A stretch of DNA of 64,000 bases from Flavobacterium chilense (GTDB lineage Bacteria > Bacteroidota > Bacteroidia > Flavobacteriales > Flavobacteriaceae), in contig NZ_LSYT01000015.1 in assembly GCF_001602525.1 (NCBI RefSeq), forward strand, positions 17,963 to 81,962, written 5' to 3'. Below the pieces are notes generated by a model that was given only the letters and a program-made list of their open reading frames with translations, ran no database searches and was not told where the DNA came from. Position 1 is the stretch's first letter, and every line of letters starts with the position of its first letter. Shown in pieces: positions 16,289-24,885 of this stretch. A program made the translations under genes and the position numbers.

Positions 16289-16927
16289 TTACAATTTGCC
16301 CAATTTAGCCATAATAAAAAGTACAAAAATTGGAATTGCCAGCAAAATAACCATCAAACTATGATCTACAAATAAGGATGGATCTTTTATTAAAGTTATC
16401 AAATATCCGCCTATAGCGCCTCCAAAATGTGCTGTATGCCCAATATTATCATTTTTGGCTTTCATACCGTAAATTGAATACAGTAAATATAAAATTCCGA
16501 ATAAATATGCCGGCATCGGAATGACAAAAAAGATTCCCAATGTCATGTCCGGCTGCAATAATATTGCCGAATATAAAACTCCCGTTACAGCACCCGAAGC
16601 TCCCACGGCTCTATAACTATAATCGTTCTTATGAAAAACCATTGTAAGTAAACTTCCAAAAATCAAACTTCCAAAGTAAATCAAACCAAAAGAAATACTG
16701 CCCAGCCATTGTATTACTACTGGTCCAAAAAACCATAGTGTAAGCATATTAAATGCCAGGTGCATCATATCGGCATGTAAAAAACCTGACGAAAGCATTC
16801 TGATTTGCTCTCCCGAACGAATACTTCCAACATGAAATTCGTATTTTCTAAAAAAAGAAAGATCGTTAAAACCTTTGTAACTAATCAATACATTCGCAAC
16901 TATAATCCCGATTAAAATGGTATTCAT
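16289..16927 (-). CDS. Rhomboid family intramembrane serine protease
   Basis: Polytopic inner-membrane protease of 212 residues with about six transmembrane segments. The catalytic serine is Ser111 in the GASG motif and the catalytic histidine is His167 in TAHFGG. The conserved HxxxxHxxxN motif of the second segment is present as His51, His56 and Asn60. Family knowledge: such enzymes cut membrane proteins within the bilayer. The substrate here is unknown. It lies upstream of the SIMPL gene on the same strand and divergent from lpxL. Confidence 0.92.
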   Translation of the reverse strand: MNTILIGIIVANVLISYKGFNDLSFFRKYEFHVGSIRSGEQIRMLSSGFLHADMMHLAFNMLTLWFFGPVVIQWLGSISFGLIYFGSLIFGSLLTMVFHKNDYSYRAVGASGAVTGVLYSAILLQPDMTLGIFFVIPMPAYLFGILYLLYSIYGMKAKNDNIGHTAHFGGAIGGYLITLIKDPSLFVDHSLMVILLAIPIFVLFIMAKLGKL

Positions 16928-17017
16928 AAAAAACTTTTAATTTGAATTGTAAATATAGTCATTCTTAAACATATGTTAGCGTAAGACCAAAATATCCATG
17001 GCTAATCATTTTTACTT

Positions 17018-17025
17018 TATATTTG
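17018..17025 (+). promoter_or_regulatory. -7 promoter element for the acyltransferase gene
   Basis: TATATTTG, an exact TAnnTTTG match, ends 14 bases before the ATG at 17040. The predicted 5' leader is therefore only about 8-10 bases. No clear TTG -33 element was found. Confidence 0.55.
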
Positions 17026-17039
17026 CATAAAAAAATTAC

Positions 17040-17924
17040 ATGCAATTTCTTGTTTATATATTGGCCTACCCTTTACTCTGGCTGATCTCTATACTTCCTT
17101 TTCGATTATTTTACATGTTATCTGATTTTGTATATTTTATTGTATACTACATTATCAGATACAGAAGAAAAGTAGTTCGTGACAATCTTACTCTTACTTT
17201 ACCGCATTTAAGTAAAGAAGAACTAAAAAAAATCGAGAAAAAGTTTTACAGCCATATGTGCGATATGTTTCTGGAAACCATCAAAACGATGAGTATTTCG
17301 CCTGAAGAAATGGACAAAAGATTTCGCATTACCAATCTTGAACTTGTTAATGATTATGCTAAAAAAGGCAAAAGCGTTATTCTTGTAGCATCACATTATG
17401 CAAGTTACGAATGGCTTCTGACAATTAATCCAAAACTGGCTTTTAAAGGAATTGCTGTTTACAAAAAGGTGGCAAATCCTTATTTTGACAAACTGGTACG
17501 TAAAATACGTTCAAAGTACAATACTGAAATGATCGAAACCAGACTGGCAATTCCAACTATGGCAAAAAACCAACGTAACGGCATATTAAGTATGTATGGC
17601 TTAGCAAGCGATCAGTCGCCTAAACTGGACCGAATTTTTCATTCGCTAAAATTTATGGGAGTTGAAGTTCCTGTACATACTGGTGCCGAAATGCTGGCTA
17701 AAAAATACGACTTAAGCGTTATTTTTGTAAAAGTAGAAAAAGTAGCAAGAGGATATTATGAAGCAACCTTTATTTCTCTTGCAGATAATCCGAAAGATTA
17801 CGAAAACTTTGATATTACAGAAAAGTACCTGAGAGAAGTTGAAAAACAAATTTACAAAGCTCCTGAATACTATTTATGGACACATAAAAGATGGAAACAT
17901 CGTGTTGAAAATGTGCCTTCATAA
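17040..17924 (+). CDS. Lysophospholipid / lipid A acyltransferase (LpxL/HtrB family)
   Basis: Inner-membrane enzyme of 294 residues that transfers an acyl chain to a lipid A precursor or ornithine-type lipid. The N-terminus carries hydrophobic segments (about 4-40). The HX4E/D catalytic motif is His119 to Glu124 (HYASYE). The C-terminal YYLWTHKRWKHR is typical of the family. A single lpxL-like gene is usual in Flavobacteria. It is divergent from the rhomboid gene and convergent with glmM, sharing a terminator. Which lipid is acylated cannot be read from the sequence. Confidence 0.9.
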   Translation: MQFLVYILAYPLLWLISILPFRLFYMLSDFVYFIVYYIIRYRRKVVRDNLTLTLPHLSKEELKKIEKKFYSHMCDMFLETIKTMSISPEEMDKRFRITNLELVNDYAKKGKSVILVASHYASYEWLLTINPKLAFKGIAVYKKVANPYFDKLVRKIRSKYNTEMIETRLAIPTMAKNQRNGILSMYGLASDQSPKLDRIFHSLKFMGVEVPVHTGAEMLAKKYDLSVIFVKVEKVARGYYEATFISLADNPKDYENFDITEKYLREVEKQIYKAPEYYLWTHKRWKHRVENVPS

Positions 17925-17926
17925 AT

Positions 17927-17969
17927 AAAAAATACCTCTTTCAAAATTCAATGAAAGAGGTATTTTTTT
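17927..17969. terminator. Bidirectional terminator between acyltransferase and glmM
   Basis: Near-perfect 17-bp stem (left arm 17927-17943 with core TACCTCTTTCA, right arm 17952-17968 with core TGAAAGAGGTA) and an 8-base loop. A and T runs on both sides fit termination of both convergent genes. Confidence 0.92.
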
Positions 17970-17987
17970 ATGCTTTAATTACTAAAA

Positions 17988-19376
17988 TTAAATTCCGGCA
18001 ATTGCTTTTATTTCATCAATAATTCGAAGAGCCAAAACATCTGCTTTTTCCTGAGAAGGTGCTTCAGTATAAATTCTGATAATTGGTTCTGTATTTGATT
18101 TTCTTAAATGTACCCATTCTGTAGCAAAATCAATTTTTACACCATCGATTGTTGTAATATCTTCATTTTTATATTTTTCTGTCATCGCAACCAAAATCGC
18201 ATCAACATCAATTTGAGGTGTCAATTCGATTTTATTTTTACTCATATAATATTCCGGATAAGAAGCTCTCAATGCCGAAACAGATACTTTTTTATTCGCT
18301 AAATGAGTCAGGAATAAAGCTACACCAACCAAACTATCTCTTCCGTAGTGAGATTCCGGATAAATGATTCCTCCATTACCTTCACCACCAATAATAGCGT
18401 TGTTTTTTTTCATTAACTCTACTACATTCACTTCTCCTACTGCACTGGCTTCATATTTTCCGCCGTGAGCAACTGTTACATCACGTAAAGCACGAGAAGA
18501 TGACATATTAGAAACTGTATTTCCGGGAGTTTTGCTTAAAACATAATCAGCACAAGCTACCAATGTATACTCTTCACCAAACATTTCTCCGTCTTCGCTG
18601 ATAAAAGCCAGACGATCAACATCCGGATCAACCACAACGCCCAAATGCGCTTTTTCTTTTACTACTAATTCTGAAATATCAGTTAAGTGTTCTTTTAAAG
18701 GTTCCGGGTTGTGAGGGAAATGTCCGTTTGGTTCGCAATACAATTTCACTACTTCAACACCCATTAATTCTAATAATTTCGGAATAATAACGCCTCCAGA
18801 AGAGTTTACACCATCAACCACTACTTTAAATTTTGCCGCTTTTACTGCTTCAACATCCACTAAAGGTAAATTTAAAACCTCGTCAATATGAATATCCATA
18901 TAAGCATCATTTACTGTGATTTCGCCTAAGTTATCCACATTAGAGAAATCGAAAGCTTCAGCCTCGGCAATTTCAAGAATTTTCGCCCCTTCGTCTCCAC
19001 TTAAAAATTCTCCTTTTGCATTTAGTAATTTTAAAGCATTCCATTGTTTTGGATTATGAGAAGCAGTCAAAATAATTCCACCATCAGCTTTTTCTAACGG
19101 AACTGCCACTTCTACAGTTGGTGTTGTCGAAAGTCCAAGATCAATTACATTAATTCCAAGACCTATTAAAGTATTTACAACCAAATTATGAATCATTGGT
19201 CCTGAAATTCTCGCGTCACGGCCAATTACAACTGTTAGTTTTTCTTTTGAAGTATTGTTTTTCAGAAAAGTACCATATGCTGATGCGAATTTTACAGCAT
19301 CAACAGGAGTCAGGTTATCTCCTACTTTTCCACCAATTGTTCCTCGGATACCTGAAATCGATTTTATTAAAGTCAT
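17988..19376 (-). CDS. glmM: Phosphoglucosamine mutase
   Basis: Phosphohexomutase of 462 residues converting glucosamine-6-P to glucosamine-1-P for peptidoglycan and LPS precursors. The phosphoserine is Ser106 in TASHNPKQWN, the metal loop is DPDVDR, and the sugar-binding loop is GEGNGG. The C-terminal phosphate loop is RKSNTEPIIRIY. Sequence alone does not fully exclude a phosphomannomutase/phosphoglucomutase, but the length, the start (MTLIKSISGIRGTIGG) and use in Bacteroidetes favour GlmM. It is monocistronic and convergent with the acyltransferase gene. Confidence 0.87.
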   Translation of the reverse strand: MTLIKSISGIRGTIGGKVGDNLTPVDAVKFASAYGTFLKNNTSKEKLTVVIGRDARISGPMIHNLVVNTLIGLGINVIDLGLSTTPTVEVAVPLEKADGGIILTASHNPKQWNALKLLNAKGEFLSGDEGAKILEIAEAEAFDFSNVDNLGEITVNDAYMDIHIDEVLNLPLVDVEAVKAAKFKVVVDGVNSSGGVIIPKLLELMGVEVVKLYCEPNGHFPHNPEPLKEHLTDISELVVKEKAHLGVVVDPDVDRLAFISEDGEMFGEEYTLVACADYVLSKTPGNTVSNMSSSRALRDVTVAHGGKYEASAVGEVNVVELMKKNNAIIGGEGNGGIIYPESHYGRDSLVGVALFLTHLANKKVSVSALRASYPEYYMSKNKIELTPQIDVDAILVAMTEKYKNEDITTIDGVKIDFATEWVHLRKSNTEPIIRIYTEAPSQEKADVLALRIIDEIKAIAGI

Positions 19377-19403
19377 TTTTGTGAGTTATGGTTATTTTTA
19401 TTA

Positions 19404-19411
19404 CAAATATA
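19404..19411 (-). promoter_or_regulatory. -7 promoter element for glmM
   Basis: Minus-strand TATATTTG, an exact TAnnTTTG match, ends 27 bases before the glmM ATG at 19376. No convincing TTG partner was seen. Confidence 0.45.
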
Positions 19412-19582
19412 AAAAAGTTGATGAGTTACTAAGAGCCTAAGTTGCTAAGATTTCAAAATAATCTTAAATTTTAGGAGATTACTATAAAGTAAATCACAAA
19501 AATGATTTAAAAAGTTTTTATACATTTACAAGAACAAACTTAGTTTACAGGCATCTGAGAACCTTAGTAACTCCAAAAACAA

Positions 19583-20167
19583 ATGAATTTCCTAGCCCAC
19601 ATATATCTTTCCGGCGAAAATGATTTGATCAAAATTGGCAATTTTATGGCCGATGGAATTCGCGGAAAACAATTTCAGCATTTTCCTGAGGACGTTCAAA
19701 AAGGCATTCTTTTGCATCGTTCCATAGACACCTACACAGACTCGCATGATATTTTTAGACAAAGCACCAAACGATTGCATGAAAAATACCATCACTATTC
19801 CGGTGTTATTGTAGATATTGTTTATGATCATTTTTTAGCCAAAAACTGGACAAAATATTCAGATGAAAAACTGGAAGATTTTATCAATAGATTTTATAAT
19901 TCATTACATGAAAATTACGACATCCTAACTGAAAAAACACAAGGTTTAATGCCTTATATGATCGAAAGAAACTGGCTTTTGAGTTATCAGACTGTTGAAG
20001 GAATTCATCAAATCCTGACACAAATGGACAGAAGATCAAAAAATCAGTCGAAAATGCAATTTGCCAGCGAAGAGCTAAAAGAATTCTATTCAGAATTTGA
20101 ACAGGAATTCACTCTGTTTTTTGAGGATATTAAAACACATTCAAAGCAAAAATTACTTTCACTTTAA
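19583..20167 (+). CDS. Acyl carrier protein phosphodiesterase (DUF479)
   Basis: Protein of 194 residues matching the AcpH family across its length. The opening MNFLAHIYLSG and the following IGNFMADGIRGKQ are the family signature, and HRSIDTYTDSH and VIVDIVYDHFLA supply the HD-type metal-binding histidines and aspartates. Family knowledge: AcpH removes 4'-phosphopantetheine from holo-ACP. It is 42 bases upstream of the gamma-glutamyltransferase gene and probably co-transcribed, although no functional tie is evident. Confidence 0.9.
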   Translation: MNFLAHIYLSGENDLIKIGNFMADGIRGKQFQHFPEDVQKGILLHRSIDTYTDSHDIFRQSTKRLHEKYHHYSGVIVDIVYDHFLAKNWTKYSDEKLEDFINRFYNSLHENYDILTEKTQGLMPYMIERNWLLSYQTVEGIHQILTQMDRRSKNQSKMQFASEELKEFYSEFEQEFTLFFEDIKTHSKQKLLSL

Positions 20168-20209
20168 TAATATAAAAAAAAGTATTACACTAAAAAACTA
20201 TTACGACAT

Positions 20210-21895
20210 ATGAAAAAAACAGCACTTTTATTCACCTTCATATACATTACCTGCACCGCGCAACAACAACCTGTTACACCAACAGGATTAGTTGCCACAA
20301 AAGCTATGGTCGTTTCGGCACGTGCAGAAGCTTCAAAAATTGGAGTCGAGATCATGAAAAAAGGCGGAAATGCTTTTGATGCTATGGTGGGTACTGAATT
20401 AGCATTGGCAGTTGCATATCCATATGCAGGGAATATTGGTGGTGGAGGTTTTATGGTGTACCGAAAAGCCAATGGCGAAGTAGGCTCATTAGATTATCGC
20501 GAAAAGGCTCCATTGGCAGCAACAAAAAATATGTTTCTGGATAAAGACGGAAATGTAATAAAAGGTAAAAGTACCGAAACTGCTTTAGCAATTGGTGTTC
20601 CGGGAACTGTTGCCGGGGTTTTTGCTGTTCATAAAAAATTAGGCTCTTTGCCAATGTCGGAAATTTTAAAACCTGTAATTGCACTTGCCGAAAAAGGTGT
20701 GATTGTAACTCAAAAACAACAAAAACAGCTGGAAGCTTACCATGATGCTATTGTAAAGGTAAACGGTCCGAATACTTTAATGGCTGGAAAGTTTAAAGAA
20801 AATGATACGATTAAATATACAGCTTTGGCCAGTACTTTAAAACGCATTTTAAAGAACGGAAAAGATGAGTTTTATAAAGGTAAAACAGCTAAAGTTCTGG
20901 TAGAATATCTTCAGAAAAAGGGCGGTATTATTACTCTTAAAGATCTCTCAAGTTACGAAGCACAATGGAGAAAACCGTTACAGTTTAATTATAAAGAATT
21001 AAAAATCACCTCTATGACACCTCCAAGCAGTGGCGGAATTTGTCTGGCTCAGATCATGAAGATGATTTCTCCTTTTTATTTATCAAAAATGGGACACAAT
21101 TCTGAACAATCTATTCAGGTTATTGTAGAGGCTGAAAGAAGAGCATATGCAGACAGAAGCCAGTTTTTAGGCGATCCTGATTTTGTTAAAATTCCAATTA
21201 ACGGACTTTTATCTGATTCGTATTTAAAAGACCGAATGTCAACTTTTAATCCGGAGAAAGCCAGTTTATCATCTGAAATAAAAGAAGGAAAAGTAACGTA
21301 CAATGAAAGTACCGAAACCACACATTATTCTATCGTAGATGCTCAAGGAAATGCTGTTGCAGCAACCACAACCATAAATGATGGTTTTGGATCCAAGTAT
21401 TACTGTGATGAATTAGGTTTCTTTTTAAACAATGAAATGGATGATTTTAGTGCCAAACCGGGATCACCAAACATGTTTGGTTTAGTTGGAAACGAGGCAA
21501 ATAGTATTGCTCCTCAAAAAAGAATGCTGAGTTCTATGACTCCAACAATTGTAGAAAAAAACGGAAACCTGTTTATGGTTGTTGGATCGCCAGGCGGATC
21601 AACTATCATTACCTCAGTTTTACAGGCTATTTTAAATGTTTATGAATATAACCTGAGCATGCAGGAAGCTGTAAATGCGCCACGTTTTCATCATCAATGG
21701 CTTCCGGATTTAATCACATTTGAACCTGATGCCTTTAGCGCTGCAACAATCGATAAGCTAAAAGCAAAAGGATATTTGATTAACGAAAAAACAACACCTG
21801 TAATTGGCAAATTAGACTGTATTTTAGTACTGCCAAACAAAAGTCTGGAAGGCGGAGCAGATTATCGCGGGGATGATACTGCTGTTGGTTTTTAA
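20210..21895 (+). CDS. ggt: Gamma-glutamyltransferase
   Basis: Exported Ntn-hydrolase of 561 residues that hydrolyses or transfers the gamma-glutamyl group of glutathione. The N-terminus is a signal peptide with a possible lipobox (IYITC, cysteine near residue 15), so it may be a lipoprotein. Thr370 in TTHYSIVDAQGNAV is the predicted autocleavage site and catalytic nucleophile, giving large and small subunits. The small subunit holds GSPGGSTIITS, the substrate glycine loop. The length is normal. It follows the ACP phosphodiesterase gene by 42 bases. Confidence 0.93.
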   Translation: MKKTALLFTFIYITCTAQQQPVTPTGLVATKAMVVSARAEASKIGVEIMKKGGNAFDAMVGTELALAVAYPYAGNIGGGGFMVYRKANGEVGSLDYREKAPLAATKNMFLDKDGNVIKGKSTETALAIGVPGTVAGVFAVHKKLGSLPMSEILKPVIALAEKGVIVTQKQQKQLEAYHDAIVKVNGPNTLMAGKFKENDTIKYTALASTLKRILKNGKDEFYKGKTAKVLVEYLQKKGGIITLKDLSSYEAQWRKPLQFNYKELKITSMTPPSSGGICLAQIMKMISPFYLSKMGHNSEQSIQVIVEAERRAYADRSQFLGDPDFVKIPINGLLSDSYLKDRMSTFNPEKASLSSEIKEGKVTYNESTETTHYSIVDAQGNAVAATTTINDGFGSKYYCDELGFFLNNEMDDFSAKPGSPNMFGLVGNEANSIAPQKRMLSSMTPTIVEKNGNLFMVVGSPGGSTIITSVLQAILNVYEYNLSMQEAVNAPRFHHQWLPDLITFEPDAFSAATIDKLKAKGYLINEKTTPVIGKLDCILVLPNKSLEGGADYRGDDTAVGF

Positions 21896-21947
21896 ATTAA
21901 ATTTAAAGATTTGCAGTAAATATTATACGAATTTGATTGTTATAGGC

Positions 21948-21955
21948 TAAATTTG
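21948..21955 (+). promoter_or_regulatory. -7 promoter element for the CLC channel gene
   Basis: TAAATTTG, an exact TAnnTTTG match, ends 27 bases before the ATG at 21983. Candidate TTG triplets upstream are too close (8-12 bases), so only the -7 half is supported. Confidence 0.45.
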
Positions 21956-21982
21956 CATTATCCCTAACTTTTTACAAACAGA

Positions 21983-23767
21983 ATGCTAAAAAAATACTTT
22001 AGAAAACTAGAAAGCATAATTGCTTTGGCTCAATCATTAATGACTCCAAAGCAGTTTATTTTTTTATCAAGTGTTTTAATCGGGATTTCATGTTCTCTGG
22101 CTGTAATCGTTCTAAAAACTTTTGCCCATAGTGTATTTTCGTTTGCCACTTATATCAACGGAATTTTAAAATTAAGTTTCATTAACAGTATCCTTCCAAT
22201 TATTGGAATTGTACTGACTGTTTTTGTGGTTAAAAGGGTTTTAAACGGAAGTATCGAAAAAGGTACTTCGCAAATTTTATATGCGGTTGCCAAAAAAGCA
22301 AGTATAATTCCCAGAAAGCAAATGTATGCCCAAATTGTAACCAGTTCCTTAACAGTTGGCTTAGGAGGATCTGCCGGTCTTGAAAGCCCAATTGTAATTA
22401 CAGGAGCAGCATTTGGATCTAATTTTGCCCAAAATTACAGATTACCTTATAAAGACAGGACCTTACTTATTGGCTGTGGTGTTGCGGCAGGAATTTCAGC
22501 TGCTTTTAACGCTCCAATAGCCGGAGTTCTATTTGCTATTGAAGTTTTACTGGTCGATGTGAGTATCTCTGCCTTTACACCCATCATGATTTCGGCGGCA
22601 ACAGGTGCATTAGTTTCGGCAATTGTATTAGACGAAACTATTTTACTCTCTTTCAAAAAACAAGAAGTTTTTAACTTTCATAATATTCCGTTTTATGTCC
22701 TTTTAGGATTATTAACCGGTTTTATAGCCGTTTACTATGCAAGAAATTTTCAAAGAGTAGAACATTATTTTGCCAAACAAAAAATTGGTCCATACAAAAA
22801 AGCACTAATTGGTTCTTCTTGTCTGGCGTTACTTATTTTTATATTTCCTACTCTTTTTGGTGAAGGATATGAAAGCATTAAAACTTTATCTGAAACTGAT
22901 CCGGGACAATTATTAGACAATACTTTATTTGCAGATTTCAGAAACAATCAATGGGTTTTATTATTGTTTGTTGGCTGTACCATGATGGTCAAAGTTTTTG
23001 CCTCGGGATTAACCATAGGAAGTGGAGGAAACGGAGGAAACTTTGCTCCTTCCTTATTTCTGGGATCTTACTTAGGATATTTTTTCTCTAAATTTATAAG
23101 TTTAATTGGACTATCAAAACTGCCTATAAGCAACTTTACAATGGTTGGAATGGCTGGTATCCTGAGCGGATTATTTCATGCTCCGCTTACTGCAATTTTC
23201 CTGATTGCTGAAATTACAGGAGGTTACGGACTAATGATTCCGCTTATGATTGTTTCTTCGATAAGCTTTGCCATTTCTAAACGTTTTGAAAAATATTCGC
23301 TTGACGTAAAAAATCTGGCTAAAAAAGGACATGCATTTACCAGTAATAAAGATTCTAATATCTTATCTACTTTAGATATTGATACTATTATTCAGTGTGA
23401 TTATTTAACGGTACATCCAGAAGATCATTTAAGCAAATTAGTAGATCTTATATCACATTCAAATCAAGTAGTTTTTGCTGTAGTAAACAACGAAAAAGAA
23501 TTAGTCGGGATAGTTCATTTTAATGATATACGCGAAATCATCTTTAATGCCTATCGTGTTAAGTACACTTTGATTAAAGATGTAATGAAAACGCCGCCCG
23601 CTATTATTACCTCTGTGGACAGCATGGAAATCGTAATGAGTAAATTTGAACAATCAAAATCAGCATTTCTTCCTGTTATCCGAAATGAAAAATACTACGG
23701 ATTCATCTCCAAATCTATAGCCCTTGAAGCCTATAGAACCAAACTGCGTTCTATGACAATTGAATAA
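21983..23767 (+). CDS. CLC-family chloride channel / transporter with two CBS domains
   Basis: Inner-membrane anion channel or Cl-/H+ antiporter of 594 residues. The transmembrane part (about 25-430) contains the selectivity-filter stretches GGSAGLESPIV (with the gating glutamate) and GSGGNGGNFAPSLFLG. Two C-terminal CBS domains occupy about 470-590, with QCDYLTVHPEDHLSKLVDL at the start of the first. They usually bind adenosine nucleotides and gate transport. It appears monocistronic; a 13-bp inverted repeat begins 2 bases after its stop and may act as a 3' end structure as well as part of the fic promoter region. Confidence 0.92.
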   Translation: MLKKYFRKLESIIALAQSLMTPKQFIFLSSVLIGISCSLAVIVLKTFAHSVFSFATYINGILKLSFINSILPIIGIVLTVFVVKRVLNGSIEKGTSQILYAVAKKASIIPRKQMYAQIVTSSLTVGLGGSAGLESPIVITGAAFGSNFAQNYRLPYKDRTLLIGCGVAAGISAAFNAPIAGVLFAIEVLLVDVSISAFTPIMISAATGALVSAIVLDETILLSFKKQEVFNFHNIPFYVLLGLLTGFIAVYYARNFQRVEHYFAKQKIGPYKKALIGSSCLALLIFIFPTLFGEGYESIKTLSETDPGQLLDNTLFADFRNNQWVLLLFVGCTMMVKVFASGLTIGSGGNGGNFAPSLFLGSYLGYFFSKFISLIGLSKLPISNFTMVGMAGILSGLFHAPLTAIFLIAEITGGYGLMIPLMIVSSISFAISKRFEKYSLDVKNLAKKGHAFTSNKDSNILSTLDIDTIIQCDYLTVHPEDHLSKLVDLISHSNQVVFAVVNNEKELVGIVHFNDIREIIFNAYRVKYTLIKDVMKTPPAIITSVDSMEIVMSKFEQSKSAFLPVIRNEKYYGFISKSIALEAYRTKLRSMTIE

Positions 23768-23768
23768 G

Positions 23769-23812
23769 CTTAATATCGGATGGACTTAAAATTTGTTTTA
23801 TCCGATATTAAG
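23769..23812. promoter_or_regulatory. 13-bp inverted repeat overlapping the fic promoter
   Basis: Arms CTTAATATCGGAT (23769-23781) and ATCCGATATTAAG (23800-23812) are perfectly complementary with an 18-base spacer. The right arm lies between the -33 and -7 boxes of the fic promoter. It can be read as an operator for a dimeric regulator or as the 3' hairpin of the clc transcript. It lacks a strong T run, which favours the operator reading. Confidence 0.6.
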
Positions 23813-23823
23813 AAGTACTTTTG
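23793..23823 (+). promoter_or_regulatory. Promoter of the fic gene, predicted leaderless
   Basis: TTG at 23793-23795, a 20-base spacer, then TACTTTTG at 23816-23823: both boxes match the Bacteroidetes consensus. The -7 box ends only 7 bases before the ATG at 23831, so transcription should start at or next to the start codon. Confidence 0.7.
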
Positions 23824-23830
23824 TAGGATT

Positions 23831-24784
23831 ATGTGGAATATAGACCTGACATACAGAGAAGAATTTCAATCAACTTTTGATCGATTGTACCAAAAAAGGC
23901 TTGATTTGCAAAACAGCAGACCATTGCCCAATATTGCTTTGCACAAAATTCGTGAAAGCTTATCTCTCGAATGGACCTACAATTCTAATAGTATCGAAGG
24001 TAATACTATGAGTTTACGCGAAACCCAAATGGTTATTCAGGAAGGAATTACTATAAAAGGAAAATCACTTAGGGAACACTTTGAAACCCATAATCACGAC
24101 AAAGCAATTGATTATCTATATGCTATTGTTGATGAAAATTACAAACTGAGAAGTATTGACATTTTATCGATTCATGGTTTGGTATTACGCTCTATCGAAG
24201 ATGATTTTGCAGGACGCATACGAAATGGTGGTGTTCGAATTTCAGGAGCTAATTTTATGCCTCCAAATGCCAATAAGGTTTCAGATTATCTGGATGAATT
24301 AATTGATTTTATCAATACAAATCCGTTAGGATTAAATGATATAGAACTGGCAACTATTTACCATCATAAATTAGTCTGGATTCATCCTTTCTTTGATGGA
24401 AATGGCCGTACAGTTCGTTTAAGCATGAATTTGTTATTGATGCGTTGTGGCTTTCCTCCTGCCATTATACTTAAAAATGACAGGAAAAAATATTATGAGG
24501 CGCTTAATCAGGCTAATAATGGCAATTATCAAAAACTCACGCTTTTGATGTGTCAGGCACTTGAGAGAACGCTAAACATATATTTAAACGCCATGCCCGG
24601 AAGCACTTATGATTACCAGCCAATAACAAATATTGTGAGTGAACCCGGAACTCCATATGGTCAGGAATATGTTAGTCTACTTGCCAGAACAGGAAAAATA
24701 GATGCTTACAAAGAAGGTCGAAACTGGTATACTACCAAAGAAGCCATCGAAGAATATATGGCCACCAGAAAAAGAAAACGCTAA
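23831..24784 (+). CDS. Fic family protein adenylyltransferase, class II self-inhibited
   Basis: Protein of 317 residues expected to transfer AMP from ATP to a hydroxyl side chain. The start at 23831 is chosen because the ATG at 23780 falls inside the inverted repeat and upstream of a good promoter. The catalytic motif is HPFFDGNGRTVR. The N-terminal inhibitory motif SNSIEGN (Ser52 to Gly57) fits the class II (S/T)xxxE(G/N) rule, with Glu56 as the inhibitory residue, so activity should be off until relieved. The C-terminal ~50 residues (LLARTGKIDAYKEGRNWYT) look like a winged-helix or excisionase-type fold and could bind DNA. No antitoxin gene is adjacent, as usual for class II. The target is unknown. 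Confidence 0.92.
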   Translation: MWNIDLTYREEFQSTFDRLYQKRLDLQNSRPLPNIALHKIRESLSLEWTYNSNSIEGNTMSLRETQMVIQEGITIKGKSLREHFETHNHDKAIDYLYAIVDENYKLRSIDILSIHGLVLRSIEDDFAGRIRNGGVRISGANFMPPNANKVSDYLDELIDFINTNPLGLNDIELATIYHHKLVWIHPFFDGNGRTVRLSMNLLLMRCGFPPAIILKNDRKKYYEALNQANNGNYQKLTLLMCQALERTLNIYLNAMPGSTYDYQPITNIVSEPGTPYGQEYVSLLARTGKIDAYKEGRNWYTTKEAIEEYMATRKRKR

Positions 24785-24803
24785 CTTAGGCTGGCGTTTT
24801 TTT
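24775..24803 (+). terminator. Terminator of the fic gene
   Basis: AAAACGC (24775-24781) pairs with GCGTTTT (24794-24800) and is followed by more T residues. The left arm overlaps the last codons of fic. Confidence 0.6.
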
Positions 24804-24861
24804 GTTACTATTTGTAACATAAAGTTTTGCTATCGAGCACAAAAAGAACAAATCAAAGTGG

Positions 24862-24869
24862 TAACTTTG
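24862..24869 (+). promoter_or_regulatory. -7 promoter element for uvrA
   Basis: TAACTTTG matches TAnnTTTG and ends 16 bases before the ATG at 24886. A small inverted repeat GTTAC-TATTT-GTAAC lies upstream at 24804-24818. No TTG at 17-23 bases was found. Confidence 0.5.
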
Positions 24870-24885
24870 CGTTTTGCTCAAAATT

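Noticed and set aside
16237..16326. Longer N-terminus for the SIMPL protein
   Set aside because: It overlaps the rhomboid gene and lacks a signal peptide; the ATG at 16236 gives a clean one.
23780..23830. Upstream start for Fic
   Set aside because: The ATG at 23780 lies in the inverted repeat and upstream of a consensus promoter; the ATG at 23831 fits both promoter and Fic fold.
24804..24818. GTTAC-TATTT-GTAAC as an SOS box before uvrA
   Set aside because: It is only 5-6 bp per arm, and LexA-type control is not established in this group.
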